In this document: positions 35,352 through 44,424 of the stretch, in pieces
Position numbering within the stretch: the stretch's first letter is position 1
How the letters are laid out: each line of letters opens with the position of its first letter
Assembly (NCBI RefSeq): GCF_002860325.1
Contig: NZ_PKOJ01000005.1
Coordinates: 124,001 to 188,000 of the forward strand
DNA length: 64,000 nt
Origin: Neptunicoccus cionae
Lineage (GTDB): Bacteria > Pseudomonadota > Alphaproteobacteria > Rhodobacterales > Rhodobacteraceae
Reading direction: 5' to 3'
Notes under the pieces: generated by a model
Told to the model about the DNA's origin: nothing
Database searches by the model: none
What the model saw: the letters and a program-made list of their open reading frames with translations, nothing else
Position numbers and translations under genes: made by a program

Positions 35352-36022
35352 CTTGCATAAGCCTTGTTCAGATAGGTTTCCAAGTGACGTTGGGCGAAGG
35401 ACAGGGTTTCAACCATAATCCAGTAGATTGCAGCCACAACAAGGAAGGCCTCGAAGTAGAGAAAGCTGCCCGCGGCTTCTTTCTGGGTCGCGCCCATCAG
35501 TTCGGTGACCCCCAGCGTGAACGCCAGCGATGTCCCTTTGATCATATCAATGAAGTAATTGACCAGAGTCGGTGCCGCCACGCGGGTCGCTTGGGGAAGG
35601 ATGATATGACCCATCATCTGCATTTGCGTCATGCCAACGGCTTGCGCAGCCTCCCACTGGCTGCGGTCAACGCCAAGGATTGCTGCGCGGATGCTCTCGG
35701 CCATATAGGCCGAGAAGTGCAGTGTCAGCCCCATGATGGTCGCTGTGACACCATCAATCGTCGTCAGAAACGACAGAACCTGCGGCAGCCCGTAATAGAA
35801 CAGGAACAACTGCACCAGAAGAGGGGTGCCGCGAAAGAAGCTGATGAACAGACGCACAAAAACATCCAGAACCGGCACGCGAAAAACCCGTTCGACGGCC
35901 AGAAGGGAGGCCAGTATCAGGGCGAAAAACATCCCGACCAACGCCATGAAAAGCGTTAGCGGGATATACCCCAACAGAACGGGGACCAAATCCCACATGT
36001 AATTAACGTCCAAACCGCGCAT
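35348..36022 (-). CDS. Polar amino acid ABC transporter permease
   Basis: 224 residues, HisM/GlnP/TcyB type with about five helices. The ABC-coupling EAA loop reads EAAQAVGMTQMQMMGHIILPQA. FISFFRGTPLLVQLFLFYYGLP is the conserved N-terminal family motif. Only one permease is encoded, so it should act as a homodimer. It lies four bases after the binding-protein gene and overlaps the ATPase gene. Confidence 0.92.
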   Translation of the reverse strand: MRGLDVNYMWDLVPVLLGYIPLTLFMALVGMFFALILASLLAVERVFRVPVLDVFVRLFISFFRGTPLLVQLFLFYYGLPQVLSFLTTIDGVTATIMGLTLHFSAYMAESIRAAILGVDRSQWEAAQAVGMTQMQMMGHIILPQATRVAAPTLVNYFIDMIKGTSLAFTLGVTELMGATQKEAAGSFLYFEAFLVVAAIYWIMVETLSFAQRHLETYLNKAYAR

Positions 36023-36026
36023 GATA

Positions 36027-36779
36027 TTATTCCGCTATCGTGATGTCCGTTCCGAACCACTTTTCGGAAATTTCAGCCAACGTACCATTTTCTTTCAACG
36101 TGGTGATGGCCACGTCGATCCGGTCGCGGAGTGCGATACCGTCTGCATCATTACGAAACGGTAGCGCGTTGCGGATTTCGCTGAACGGGTTGCCCGCAAA
36201 GCTTAGCGGCAGTGGGCTTTCTGCGATCAGCTGCGCAGAGGACACGCGATCCATAACAAAGGCATCAACACGCCCCAGCGCGGTATCCTGCGCGATGTTG
36301 CTTTCATAGGTGCGGATTTCGATATCGGCTGCATTCGGAAGCTCTCTGAGCAATTGTTCAAAGTTGGAGCCGAGGTTCACGGCGACAGTTTTGCCGCTCA
36401 GGTCTTCCACACCGGTGATTGTTCCTTCGTTGCCCTTTTTCACCACGACTTGCGCGCCGTCGAAAACATAAGGCTGCGAAAAAGCAAACTTTGCTTCGCG
36501 TTCCGGCGTAATTGTAATCTGGTTGGCAATTGTGTCGATCCGGCCTGTTTCCAATGCCCCGACCAGCCCCGAGAAAGACATGGTGACAAAGTTGACGTCA
36601 TCTCCGGTTTCTTCTGCGATGGCCTTCATAAAATCGACTTCAAAGCCTTGCAGTTTGTCGAGTTTGACAAAGGTAAAGGGAAAGTACCCGCCTGACATAC
36701 CCACGTTCAGTGTATCTGCGTGAGCCGTGCCCAAAGTAAAAGACAGGGCGAATGCTGCGACTGCGACTGATTTTTTCAT
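36027..36779 (-). CDS. Polar amino acid ABC transporter substrate-binding protein
   Basis: 250 residues with a signal peptide (MKKSVAVAAFALSFTLGTAHA). The domain-1 pattern LQGFEVDFMKAIAEETG and SGLVGALETGRIDTIANQITITPERE is typical of the family-3 binding proteins; the latter resembles cystine receptors (FliY/TcyA), so cystine is a fair guess. CGGAGAAATAAC gives a good ribosome site. First gene of a three-gene operon. Confidence 0.9.
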   Translation of the reverse strand: MKKSVAVAAFALSFTLGTAHADTLNVGMSGGYFPFTFVKLDKLQGFEVDFMKAIAEETGDDVNFVTMSFSGLVGALETGRIDTIANQITITPEREAKFAFSQPYVFDGAQVVVKKGNEGTITGVEDLSGKTVAVNLGSNFEQLLRELPNAADIEIRTYESNIAQDTALGRVDAFVMDRVSSAQLIAESPLPLSFAGNPFSEIRNALPFRNDADGIALRDRIDVAITTLKENGTLAEISEKWFGTDITIAE

Positions 36780-37144
36780 GTTATTTCTCCGTTCGTTGAA
36801 GCGGCAGGTAACACATATCTAAACGGCTTCAATGGGCCGCCGGAAGAAAGGACCAGTGTCGCAGTGCTTTCAATTTGTTTGGAAGATTGTTCTTCCGGAA
36901 AATCAATTCGAAGGATAAATACTGCTTCCCTTCCGGGGCAAACCATGTCGGCAGATCAACAGTCCGCGGAAATAAGTGAAAATCGGACCCTGAACTATTG
37001 ACAAGCAAGCGTTCCCGCCCCCTATCCTGAATTCAACTCAAAGCTGATCTGATTTTGCCGTACGCAAGTCTGGCTTGTGGCCAAGGCATCAAAAGAAGCC
37101 ACATCAGTTTTAACAAGTCGAGCGTATCCAGTGAGGGTTTTATT
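36780..37144. promoter_or_regulatory. Divergent regulatory gap, ABC operon / molybdopterin-like protein
   Basis: 365 bases with no gene. GGAAGA-TTGT-TCTTCC (36881-36896) is a perfect 6-base dyad that could be an operator for the ABC operon. TTGACA (36998-37003) and TATCCT (37023-37028), 19 bases apart, could form a weak rightward promoter leaving a 5' leader of about 110 bases. Confidence 0.35.
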
Positions 37145-37618
37145 GTGAAGTTCCGAAATTATCTTATAGCCGTTATTTCCGCATTTTTCCTTGCAATGCC
37201 GGTATCAGGTTTCGCTCAGGCAATTCTGACGGTTTCCACCCATTCCACATCGCAGAGCTATTCGCTCGACGATATTCTGTCGATGCCGCAGACGACAGTA
37301 ACAACCAACAACCATTACGTGGAGGGCAGCACCCTGTTTCAGGGGCCGAGCCTGCGATACGTGCTTGAGCAAACGGGTATCAAAGAAGACGCAATGTTGC
37401 GCATGACCGCGCTGAACGATTTCTCTGTCGATGTGCCCGCATCGGATGCCTTCAAGTATGATGTTATTCTTGCGGTCCATCAGAATGGCGAAAAAATGTC
37501 GGTGCGAGACAAGGGGCCGATCTGGGTCATTTATCCGATGGACGACCATCCCGAACTTTCGGACAGCCTATACAGTGACAGGCTGATCTGGCAGCTATCG
37601 AGCATAAGTGTGAAGTGA
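37145..37618 (+). CDS. Secreted molybdopterin-oxidoreductase-fold small protein
   Basis: 157 residues with a signal peptide (about 1-25, ending SGFAQ). The remainder follows a minimal sulfite-oxidase (SUOX/Mopt_dh) fold: SLDDILSMPQTTVTTNNHY, then SLRYVLEQTGI, then GPIWVIYPMDDHPEL. The usual cofactor-binding Cys is not visible, so it may sense a ligand rather than bind molybdenum. GTG start with GAGGG upstream; there is no nearby ATG. Its stop overlaps the GTG of a histidine kinase gene, so the two very probably form one sensory unit. Confidence 0.75.
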   Translation: MKFRNYLIAVISAFFLAMPVSGFAQAILTVSTHSTSQSYSLDDILSMPQTTVTTNNHYVEGSTLFQGPSLRYVLEQTGIKEDAMLRMTALNDFSVDVPASDAFKYDVILAVHQNGEKMSVRDKGPIWVIYPMDDHPELSDSLYSDRLIWQLSSISVK

Positions 37619-38994
37619 TCTCTTTCGGTAAATTAATCCGTGGTGTGCTTCTGACACTGTTTCTGGCTGCGGCAATCTTTGGAATGTCGACTGTCCATGA
37701 GCTGAACGGCAAGGTGCGCAGTATTCAACCTTCCGGACAAAGCGATCCGTTGTGGGTTGCTTCACAATTGCAATTTGAACTGCTGCGTTTGCAAAATGAC
37801 TTGGGAGAATTTGCACTCGGCTACAAAACGAGCGAATCCATTGGGTTGCGGTTTGATATCGCATGGAGCCGAATAAACATCATTAAAACCGGAAAACTGC
37901 CCCGCACCTTGAAAACCCTTGGGGTGAGCGATGAAGTCGTCACGAACCTTAAAGAAACCTTTGTGGAAATCGAACCGGCGATAGCAGGTCTGTCCGCCGT
38001 GTCGTTGTCTGACGAAGAACGCGTCAGACTGGTGGAGAACATCCTCGCGCAACTTGACGGGTATGACCAGAAAATACGGGCCTTCCTGCTAAATGTGGCC
38101 CATGCCAAAACAGATTCGACGGTCGAAGCCAGTGCAAGCCTGCTGTCCCTGTCAAATGCGCTGCGTTTTCTGGGCGTCACGATTTTCAGCCTGATACTTA
38201 CCTTTACGATCCTGCTTTTGCTTGATCTCAGGAGGGCAAGGAATGCCGAAACAGCAATGCGCCAACTGGCAAAAGAGGCATCATCCGCGGCCCAGATGAA
38301 AATCAACTTCATGACGGTGGTCAGCCACGAGTTGCGCACACCCCTAACGTCCATCCTTGGCGGGCTCTCCTTGTTAAAACGGCGTCTTGCCGGCGATGCA
38401 GAGGATGAAATGGCGCTCAAACTGATTGATGTTGCATCCCGCAACGGGGATCGCCTTCTGGCGCTGATCAATGACGTGCTGGACGCACAGGCTTTAGAGG
38501 AAGGAAAGGTCACTATAAATCCCGAGCGGGCAGACCTGAACGAAATCGTGGCCAGCGCCGTGGAAAGTTGCCAACCCTACGCAGAGCGGTTCGGGGTGAA
38601 CTACGCCATAGACTCGCAGGATACGGGTTTGATCGCCCTGACAGACGAATCCCGGGTTGTTCAGGTTCTCGTTAACCTGATCTCCAACGCTACCAAGTTT
38701 TCATCGGCAGGACAGACCGTCGAAATCAGGTTGAAGAAACGGGGCCAAAAGGCGCGGATCGAGGTTGTCGATCACGGTATGGGCATTCCGCACGAACAGC
38801 AAAAAGCAATCTTCTCATCATTCTATCAGGTCAATCCGGGAACGGTCAGTGCGATCAAAGGCAGCGGACTCGGGCTGAATATCTCACAGAGGTTGATAGA
38901 GTTGCTGGGCGGCACCATCGGTTTCCATTCGGTAGAAGGTGAAGGAACAACCTTCTGGATCGAAATTGACCTTCTTCCCGACGGGGACGATTGA
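37615..38994 (+). CDS. Membrane sensor histidine kinase
   Basis: 459 residues: helix 1 (about 8-28), a periplasmic helical domain (about 30-180), helix 2 (about 183-205), a short linker, HisKA with phosphoacceptor H238 (VVSHELRTPLTS), and HATPase_c with N box NLISNATKF, G1 DHGMGIP, F box FSSFYQV and G2 GSGLGLN. No receiver or HAMP domain is evident. GTG start overlaps the preceding secreted protein (GTGA). No response regulator gene lies within the window, which is unusual. Confidence 0.9.
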   Translation: MISFGKLIRGVLLTLFLAAAIFGMSTVHELNGKVRSIQPSGQSDPLWVASQLQFELLRLQNDLGEFALGYKTSESIGLRFDIAWSRINIIKTGKLPRTLKTLGVSDEVVTNLKETFVEIEPAIAGLSAVSLSDEERVRLVENILAQLDGYDQKIRAFLLNVAHAKTDSTVEASASLLSLSNALRFLGVTIFSLILTFTILLLLDLRRARNAETAMRQLAKEASSAAQMKINFMTVVSHELRTPLTSILGGLSLLKRRLAGDAEDEMALKLIDVASRNGDRLLALINDVLDAQALEEGKVTINPERADLNEIVASAVESCQPYAERFGVNYAIDSQDTGLIALTDESRVVQVLVNLISNATKFSSAGQTVEIRLKKRGQKARIEVVDHGMGIPHEQQKAIFSSFYQVNPGTVSAIKGSGLGLNISQRLIELLGGTIGFHSVEGEGTTFWIEIDLLPDGDD

Positions 38995-39135
38995 TTTAAA
39001 AAACCGTGCAATCTGCAGTGGCTAGTTAATAAATTAACATAATTATGATTATGCGTAATAGGGGCGGCCACACGGCACATTCTATACTGGGTTGCGACAA
39101 ATCCCCTATCTTGCTGAAAAGCAAGGAGAACGGAC

Positions 39136-39207
39136 ATGGCCCACACAGAGCTGGATTTGCGTGAGAGACGCGCAATCGAAGACATGCTCGGGCGGTCTTG
39201 GCCCTGA
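39136..39207 (+). pseudogene. N-terminal relic of an IS30-family transposase
   Basis: Behind a good ribosome site (GCAAGGAGAACGG) a 23-codon frame reads MAHTELDLRERRAIEDMLGRSWP and stops. The M-HT-L-ERR-IE-ML pattern is the start of IS30-type transposases, before the helix-turn-helix. The rest of the element and its inverted repeats are not found in the flanking 140 bases on either side, so it is a truncated copy. Confidence 0.5.
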
Positions 39208-39290
39208 AACCCCAAAGACCCATGCTTTACACTGAAAGATATTATCAAACAAATTCAGTGGCATAAATCCCGCCACCCTCTTTCCTGCGC

Positions 39291-39317
39291 ATTTTGGAAT
39301 TTTGGTATTCCAAAATT
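39291..39317. promoter_or_regulatory. FadR/FCD-type GntR operator upstream of TTT operon
   Basis: A perfect 10-base inverted repeat ATTTTGGAAT (39291-39300) / ATTCCAAAAT (39307-39316) contains a second dyad AATTTTGG-TATT-CCAAAATT (39298-39317). TTGG-TAT(T/A)-CCAA is the pattern of FCD-type GntR operators. It lies 62 bases before tctC, in an operon that encodes an FCD-type GntR protein. Confidence 0.65.
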
Positions 39318-39378
39318 TTAAATGCCATGCTAGACGTTTGGTCGAGCGTAAGTTGCGCTTGATTCAAGGGAGGACACC

Positions 39379-40323
39379 ATGAAGAATTTGCTTGTTATGG
39401 CGGCGGTCGCCGCTGTTGTTGGCGGTGAAGTTACCGCAGATGAATTTCCAACTAAGACGATTGAAGTAATCACCCACGCCGGTAACGGTGGCGGAACAGA
39501 CGTAACCACACGGATGATGATGATCCGCGCCCGCCGTGAACTCGGCACCGATATGGTTGTTGTTAACAAGAGCGGCGGCGGCGGGGCTTCGGCCATGGAT
39601 TACTACCTGACGCAGGAGCCGGACGGGCACAGCATCCTGACCTTCACCATCGGCCATTCGGCTACGGTTGCTTTGGGCAAGACCGACATGACACTGGATG
39701 ACGTGCGCCCGATCGCGCGGGGTACCGATGATCCTCAGATCCTGATGACACGCTGCGGGGTTTACGACTCGGCTCAGGCATTTGTCGACGCACAGAAAGA
39801 CACGCCGCTGACCTATGGCACGACCCATTTGGGCGGCATTGACGATGTGTCCGCCTTCATGTTTGCCCGCCGCGGCGAACTGGCGACCCCAAAAATCGTC
39901 CCGTTTGAAGGTGGCGGTGAACTGGCCACCCAACTGGTTGCCGGTGCTGTCGATGTGGCGGTTCTCAATCTCGCCGAAGCCGGCTCACAAATCTCGGCCG
40001 GTGATATCTGCCCGATGGTGGTTCTTGCGCCCGAGCGGATGAACGGCCTGCCGGATGTGTCCACTGCACAGGAACTGGGGATTGACGCAAACTATTCAAC
40101 CGTTCGCGGTTTCGTAGTGCATGCAGACACTCCTGACGAAGTGGCCGCTAAAATCGAAGATGCCTTGGTCAAGGCGATGAACCACACTGTGTATCAGGGC
40201 TTCCTGACATCTGTAGGACTGGATTCAACCTCTGTCGCAGGCGCGGATGTTTGGGGCAAGCAGCTAACATCCATGCAGGCCGATATGAATTCCGCGCTCA
40301 AAGAGCTTGGCTTCATAGAGTAA
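39379..40323 (+). CDS. tctC: TTT transporter substrate-binding protein TctC (system 1)
   Basis: 314-residue periplasmic receptor of a tripartite tricarboxylate-type transporter, with a signal peptide (about 1-20, MKNLLVMAAVAAVVGGEVTA). It has the beta-strand start TKTIEVITHAGNGGGTDVTTR, where Gly-rich loop and Asp/Thr bind the carboxylate, and the C-terminal KIEDALVKAMN motif. A GGGAGGACACC ribosome site precedes the ATG. The following dehydratase genes suggest that its ligand is a sugar acid (pentonate). Confidence 0.92.
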   Translation: MKNLLVMAAVAAVVGGEVTADEFPTKTIEVITHAGNGGGTDVTTRMMMIRARRELGTDMVVVNKSGGGGASAMDYYLTQEPDGHSILTFTIGHSATVALGKTDMTLDDVRPIARGTDDPQILMTRCGVYDSAQAFVDAQKDTPLTYGTTHLGGIDDVSAFMFARRGELATPKIVPFEGGGELATQLVAGAVDVAVLNLAEAGSQISAGDICPMVVLAPERMNGLPDVSTAQELGIDANYSTVRGFVVHADTPDEVAAKIEDALVKAMNHTVYQGFLTSVGLDSTSVAGADVWGKQLTSMQADMNSALKELGFIE

Positions 40324-40337
40324 CCCTTCGAAAGAAG

Positions 40338-40365
40338 CCGGTCCGCACCCCAAATGGCGGACCGG
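40338..40365 (+). promoter_or_regulatory. Stem-loop between tctC and tctB (system 1)
   Basis: CCGGTCCGC (40338-40346) pairs perfectly with GCGGACCGG (40357-40365), followed by ATTTTCC. It lies 15 bases behind the binding-protein gene, in the manner of a partial terminator or mRNA stabiliser. Confidence 0.65.
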
Positions 40366-40393
40366 ATTTTCCCCCAAGATCTGGAGTCCATTG

Positions 40394-40834
40394 ATGACCC
40401 GTTATGCGGTTCCTTGCGGCACAATTGCGTTTTGTATCGTGGCCTACTGGCTTACGACCCAATTCGACCGCGTCCCTCCTATATTCGTGCGCGGCATGCA
40501 GCCAGCCGATTTTCCACAGATGGTGTTGCTGCTGATTACAGCCCTGTCGGTACTGGTGATGATTTTCGACAAACCGGTCGAACATGATCCCGTTAAAATG
40601 AACGTCTGGACCAGCATCGGACTGTTTGTCGTATTTGCGCTGGTGGCGCAGGTTGACCTGTTCCTTGGCCTTGGCGTTTTTGCTGCAGGCCTTGCGTGGT
40701 CCTGGGGCGAGCGCCGCATCTGGGGTATCGGACTGGTGGCTGTCGTCAGTCCGGCGCTTATTTTTCTTCTGTTTGATCTGGTCTTCAAGATCCGCTTCCC
40801 GCGCGGTCTGTTAACCAATCTTTGGTACGGGTGA
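40394..40834 (+). CDS. tctB: TTT transporter small permease TctB (system 1)
   Basis: 146-residue membrane protein with four helices (about 5-22, 38-55, 72-100 and 108-130), including the RGMQPADFPQMVLLLI segment common in TctB. It is translated behind GGAG at the ATG 40394. Together with TctA it forms the membrane unit of the transporter. Confidence 0.88.
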   Translation: MTRYAVPCGTIAFCIVAYWLTTQFDRVPPIFVRGMQPADFPQMVLLLITALSVLVMIFDKPVEHDPVKMNVWTSIGLFVVFALVAQVDLFLGLGVFAAGLAWSWGERRIWGIGLVAVVSPALIFLLFDLVFKIRFPRGLLTNLWYG

Positions 40835-40839
40835 GCCTG

Positions 40840-42336
40840 ATGGAACCTTTCTTCGCAGGACTATATGTTCTTCTGGACCCGCAACTGCTTATCCTGTTGT
40901 TTGCGGCCACATTGGGGGGCGTCATCATCGGCGCGTTGCCCGGATTGAACGCTACCACCGGCGCAGCTCTGCTGTTGCCCTTTACGATCACAATGGATCC
41001 GGTTCCGGCCATTGCGATCCTGACAACAATTTACTGTGCCGCAACCTTTGCAGGGGCGATCACGGCTATTCTGATCAACACGCCCGGTACATCTGCCAGT
41101 GCCACCACCTGTCTGGACGGGTTCCCGATGGCGCAACGCGGCGAAGCCGGACGTGCGCTTGGCATGGCGACGGTGTCTTCGACAATCGGCGGTATCATCT
41201 CGGTTGTCTGTCTGATGCTTGCCGCCCCGATGATGGCACGTATGGCCTATAATTTCGCGCCGCCCGAGTATTTTGCCCTGACCGTTTTCGGAATTTCCAT
41301 GCTGGCCTCTATTGGCGATGGCACACCGCTGCGAAACATCATCGCCGGATCGTTGGGCATCCTGCTTGCGACAGTAGGTAAGGATCTTCTGACCACAGTA
41401 GAGCGGTTCACTTTCGGCTTTAACGAACTGTCCGAAGGTATCGGGTTTGTCCCTGTCATGATTGGTATCTTCGGGATTTCAGAGCTTCTGGTTCAGGCCG
41501 AGCAACGCAAAGGCGATCGCAAGCTGATCCAGATGAAAGCCATCAAACTGCCAAGCCGCGAGGATTATTCCCGTGTCTGGAAAACAATCCTGCGCAGTTC
41601 GGGTATCGGTACGTTCATCGGCATCCTGCCCGCTGAAGGTGCGACCGTCGCGTCGATGATTGGCTATAACGAGGCACGGCGCTGGTCAAAGACCCCCGAA
41701 GAATTCGGCAAGGGTTCTATTGAAGGTATCGCCGGTTCCGAAGCGGCCAACAACTCTGCCACGGGCGGGGCGATGGTTCCGACACTTGCGCTCGGCATTC
41801 CTGGCAGCCCGACTGCGGCGGTTATTCTGGCCGGTCTGATGGTGCACGGTTTGCAGCCGGGACCGACCATGTTCACCGAACAGGCCGAGTTTGCATATGC
41901 AATCTTCTGGGCCATGCTGCTGGTCAATATAACCTTCATCTTTGTCGGGTTGTTCGGCGCAAAACTGTTCGCACGGGTCACTTTCGTTCCTGTGCAGATC
42001 CTCTGGCCTATCGTCTTTTGCTTTTCGATCGTGGGGGCCTATGCGTTGCAGCAGTCGATGCTGGATGTTTACATCGCACTGGTGTCCGGCGTTATCGGTT
42101 ATTTCATGCGCCGCTTTGGCTATTCGGTTGTGCCTCTTGCCATCGGGTTGATCCTTGGCGGGATGCTCGAAAAGCGGCTTGGTCAGTCCCTGATCATGCT
42201 CGATGACCAATGGTGGCTGATGTTCACCCGCCCGCTAAGCCTTCTGTTTTTCATTCTCACCTTTCTCGCGCTGTTCGGACCGATGTTTATCCGTCTGTTC
42301 CGGCAACGTGACCCACTGGTTTCTACTGGGGAGTAA
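40840..42336 (+). CDS. tctA: TTT transporter large permease TctA (system 1)
   Basis: 498-residue permease with about 11-12 helices. The conserved GALPGLNATTGAALLLPFT motif near residues 30-50 and the repeat-related GILPAEGATVASMIGYNEARRWSK motif in the middle are the two TctA signatures. I chose the ATG at 40840; a GTG at 40831 overlapping the tctB stop (GTGA) is an alternative. It carries the transport pathway of the system. Confidence 0.92.
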   Translation: MEPFFAGLYVLLDPQLLILLFAATLGGVIIGALPGLNATTGAALLLPFTITMDPVPAIAILTTIYCAATFAGAITAILINTPGTSASATTCLDGFPMAQRGEAGRALGMATVSSTIGGIISVVCLMLAAPMMARMAYNFAPPEYFALTVFGISMLASIGDGTPLRNIIAGSLGILLATVGKDLLTTVERFTFGFNELSEGIGFVPVMIGIFGISELLVQAEQRKGDRKLIQMKAIKLPSREDYSRVWKTILRSSGIGTFIGILPAEGATVASMIGYNEARRWSKTPEEFGKGSIEGIAGSEAANNSATGGAMVPTLALGIPGSPTAAVILAGLMVHGLQPGPTMFTEQAEFAYAIFWAMLLVNITFIFVGLFGAKLFARVTFVPVQILWPIVFCFSIVGAYALQQSMLDVYIALVSGVIGYFMRRFGYSVVPLAIGLILGGMLEKRLGQSLIMLDDQWWLMFTRPLSLLFFILTFLALFGPMFIRLFRQRDPLVSTGE

Positions 42337-42339
42337 TCC

Positions 42340-43515
42340 ATGACCAAAATCAAATCTGTTCGTACCCGCGTTTGGAACTGGAAAGGCCCGACTGTGCCGC
42401 CACACGGGAATTTCTGCACCAATGCTTCTGATGCCCTGTGGATGAAAGGGGATGCGATGGCATCCTTCCGCTTTCACCAGTGGCTGACCGTAGAGGTGGA
42501 AACCGAAGACGGCACCATCGGCATCGGGAATGCCGCCCTTGCCCCGAGTGTGGTCAAGAAAGCAATTGACGATTGGTATGCGCCACTTGTGATCGGGGAA
42601 GACCCTTTTGACTACGCCTATATCTGGGAAAAGATGTACCGGCGCACCCATGCCTGGGGCCGCAAGGGGATCGGCATGACGGCGATCAGCGCGATTGATA
42701 TCGCGATCTGGGATCTGATGGGCAAGCTGGTGGGCAAGCCCGTGTTCAAACTGCTTGGCGGACGCACCAAGGAAAAGATCCCCGTCTATTATTCCAAACT
42801 TTATGCAGACAGTATCGACGCCATGCAGCGCGAAGCCGAAGAAGCCGCAAGCCACGGCTATCAGGGGTTCAAGACCCGTTTCGGCTTTGGCCCGAAGGAC
42901 GGTATGAAAGGGATGCGCGAGAACCTTAAACGGGTTGAGGCCCTGCGTGAGGTTCTGGGCTATGACGTTGATCTTATGCTGGAATGCTACATGGGCTGGA
43001 ACCTTGATTACGCCAAGCGGATGCTGCCCAAGCTGGAAAAATACGAACCCCGCTGGCTGGAAGAGCCGGTGATTGCAGATGATGTTGCGGGCTATGCCGA
43101 ATTGAACGCGATGGGCATTGTCCCGATTTCCGGCGGCGAACATGAATTCAGCGTGATCGGCTGTGCCGAACTGATCAACCGCAAGGCTGTCAGCGTCCTG
43201 CAATATGATACCAACCGTGTCGGCGGGATCACGGCGGCCCAGAAGATCAACGCAATTGCCGAAGCGGCCCAGATTCCGGTGATCCCGCACGCGGGGCAGA
43301 TGCACAACTATCACCTGACAATGGCCAATACGAACTGCCCGATCAGCGAATACTTCCCTGTTTTCGATGTCGAGGTGGGGAATGAATTGTTCTATTATAT
43401 CTTTGACGGCGATGCCGAAGCTGTGGACGGGTATCTTCAACTGGATGACGACAAGCCCGGACTCGGGATCAGCATCTCTGACAAACATTTGAAGAATTTC
43501 GAGATTACAGAATGA
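42340..43515 (+). CDS. Enolase-superfamily sugar-acid dehydratase, RhamD subgroup
   Basis: 391 residues: N-terminal capping domain and C-terminal TIM barrel. Candidate metal ligands are E215 (LMLECYM), E241 (WLEEP) and E267 (GGEHE), with H268 and the catalytic-looking H317 ([11 protein letters not shown]), the layout of L-rhamnonate dehydratases. The first ligand is Asp in the known RhamD enzymes but Glu here. Dehydration of an acid sugar to the 2-keto-3-deoxy acid is the expected reaction. Known relatives act on L-rhamnonate and L-lyxonate. The next gene, an L-2-keto-3-deoxyarabonate dehydratase, makes an L-pentonate such as L-lyxonate or L-arabinonate the likely substrate. Confidence 0.87.
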   Translation: MTKIKSVRTRVWNWKGPTVPPHGNFCTNASDALWMKGDAMASFRFHQWLTVEVETEDGTIGIGNAALAPSVVKKAIDDWYAPLVIGEDPFDYAYIWEKMYRRTHAWGRKGIGMTAISAIDIAIWDLMGKLVGKPVFKLLGGRTKEKIPVYYSKLYADSIDAMQREAEEAASHGYQGFKTRFGFGPKDGMKGMRENLKRVEALREVLGYDVDLMLECYMGWNLDYAKRMLPKLEKYEPRWLEEPVIADDVAGYAELNAMGIVPISGGEHEFSVIGCAELINRKAVSVLQYDTNRVGGITAAQKINAIAEAAQIPVIPHAGQMHNYHLTMANTNCPISEYFPVFDVEVGNELFYYIFDGDAEAVDGYLQLDDDKPGLGISISDKHLKNFEITE

Positions 43516-44423
43516 CCCATTACACCGGAATATGGCCCGTTGCGCCAACCCCTTTTCACGACGACGGATCCCTTGATCCGGAAGGGATGAAACGCGTTCT
43601 GGACTGTCTGATTGATCAGGACGCGGACGGGATTTGCATTCTCGCCAATTTTTCCGAACAGTTCCTACTTTCGGATGAGGAACGCGCGGTTCTGACACGG
43701 CTTTGTGTTGAACATATTGGCGGGCGTGTGCCTGTTATCGTCACGATCAGCCATTATGCAACACAGATTGCGGTGGAGCGGGCCCAGTTTGCCAAGGATC
43801 TGGGGGCTGACATCGTTATGATGATGCCGCCCTATCACGGGGCATTGTTGAAGGGGACACCGCAGCAGAGCTTTGAACAGTTTGCGGCTGTCGGCAAGGT
43901 AGGCATCCCCATCATGGTGCAGGATGCGCCCCTGTCGGGTGTCGATCTGCCGGTGCCCTTGCTGGTGCGCATGGCGCAGGAAATCGAGCAAGTCCGGCTG
44001 TTCAAAATCGAATGCCCGCGCGCGGCCAATAAAATCCGCGACCTGATTGATCAGGGCGGAGACGCCATTGAAGGCCCGTTTGACGGGGAAGAGGCCATCA
44101 CCCTACTGGCGGATCTGGATGCCGGCGCAACAGGGTCGATGACCAGTGGCATGATCGTAGACCGGATCAAGCCGGTGATTGTCAAACATCACGCCGGTGA
44201 CTTTGCTGGTGCAACAGAGGCTTATGGCCGCGTTGCTATGGCCATCAATCACGAGAACCGTCAGTGTGGCTGGCAATCGTGTAAGGCTGCGATGGTCGAG
44301 GGCGGCGTGATTGCATCCGAATTCTGCCGCCATCCGATCCCGCCCCTGCACCCGGCGATCCGCAGCCGGATGATTGATCTTCTGCGGCCGCTTGATCCTA
44401 TGGTTCTGAAATGGGGGAAATGA
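43512..44423 (+). CDS. L-2-keto-3-deoxyarabonate dehydratase (DHDPS/NAL family)
   Basis: 303-residue TIM-barrel protein of the DapA superfamily. Schiff-base lysine is K165 in [17 protein letters not shown]. The position of the DapA tyrosine (YN.P) instead reads MVQDAPLSG, and [27 protein letters not shown] follows; these are features I recognise from Azospirillum L-KDA dehydratase. It converts L-2-keto-3-deoxypentonate to 2-oxoglutarate semialdehyde plus water. Its start overlaps the enolase-family gene (ATGA), directly supporting consecutive steps; the last gene of the operon makes 2-oxoglutarate. Confidence 0.88.
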   Translation: MTHYTGIWPVAPTPFHDDGSLDPEGMKRVLDCLIDQDADGICILANFSEQFLLSDEERAVLTRLCVEHIGGRVPVIVTISHYATQIAVERAQFAKDLGADIVMMMPPYHGALLKGTPQQSFEQFAAVGKVGIPIMVQDAPLSGVDLPVPLLVRMAQEIEQVRLFKIECPRAANKIRDLIDQGGDAIEGPFDGEEAITLLADLDAGATGSMTSGMIVDRIKPVIVKHHAGDFAGATEAYGRVAMAINHENRQCGWQSCKAAMVEGGVIASEFCRHPIPPLHPAIRSRMIDLLRPLDPMVLKWGK

Positions 44424-44424
44424 C

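Noticed and set aside
37615-38994. Hybrid kinase with a receiver domain
   Set aside because: The protein ends shortly after the G2 box; there is no receiver domain.
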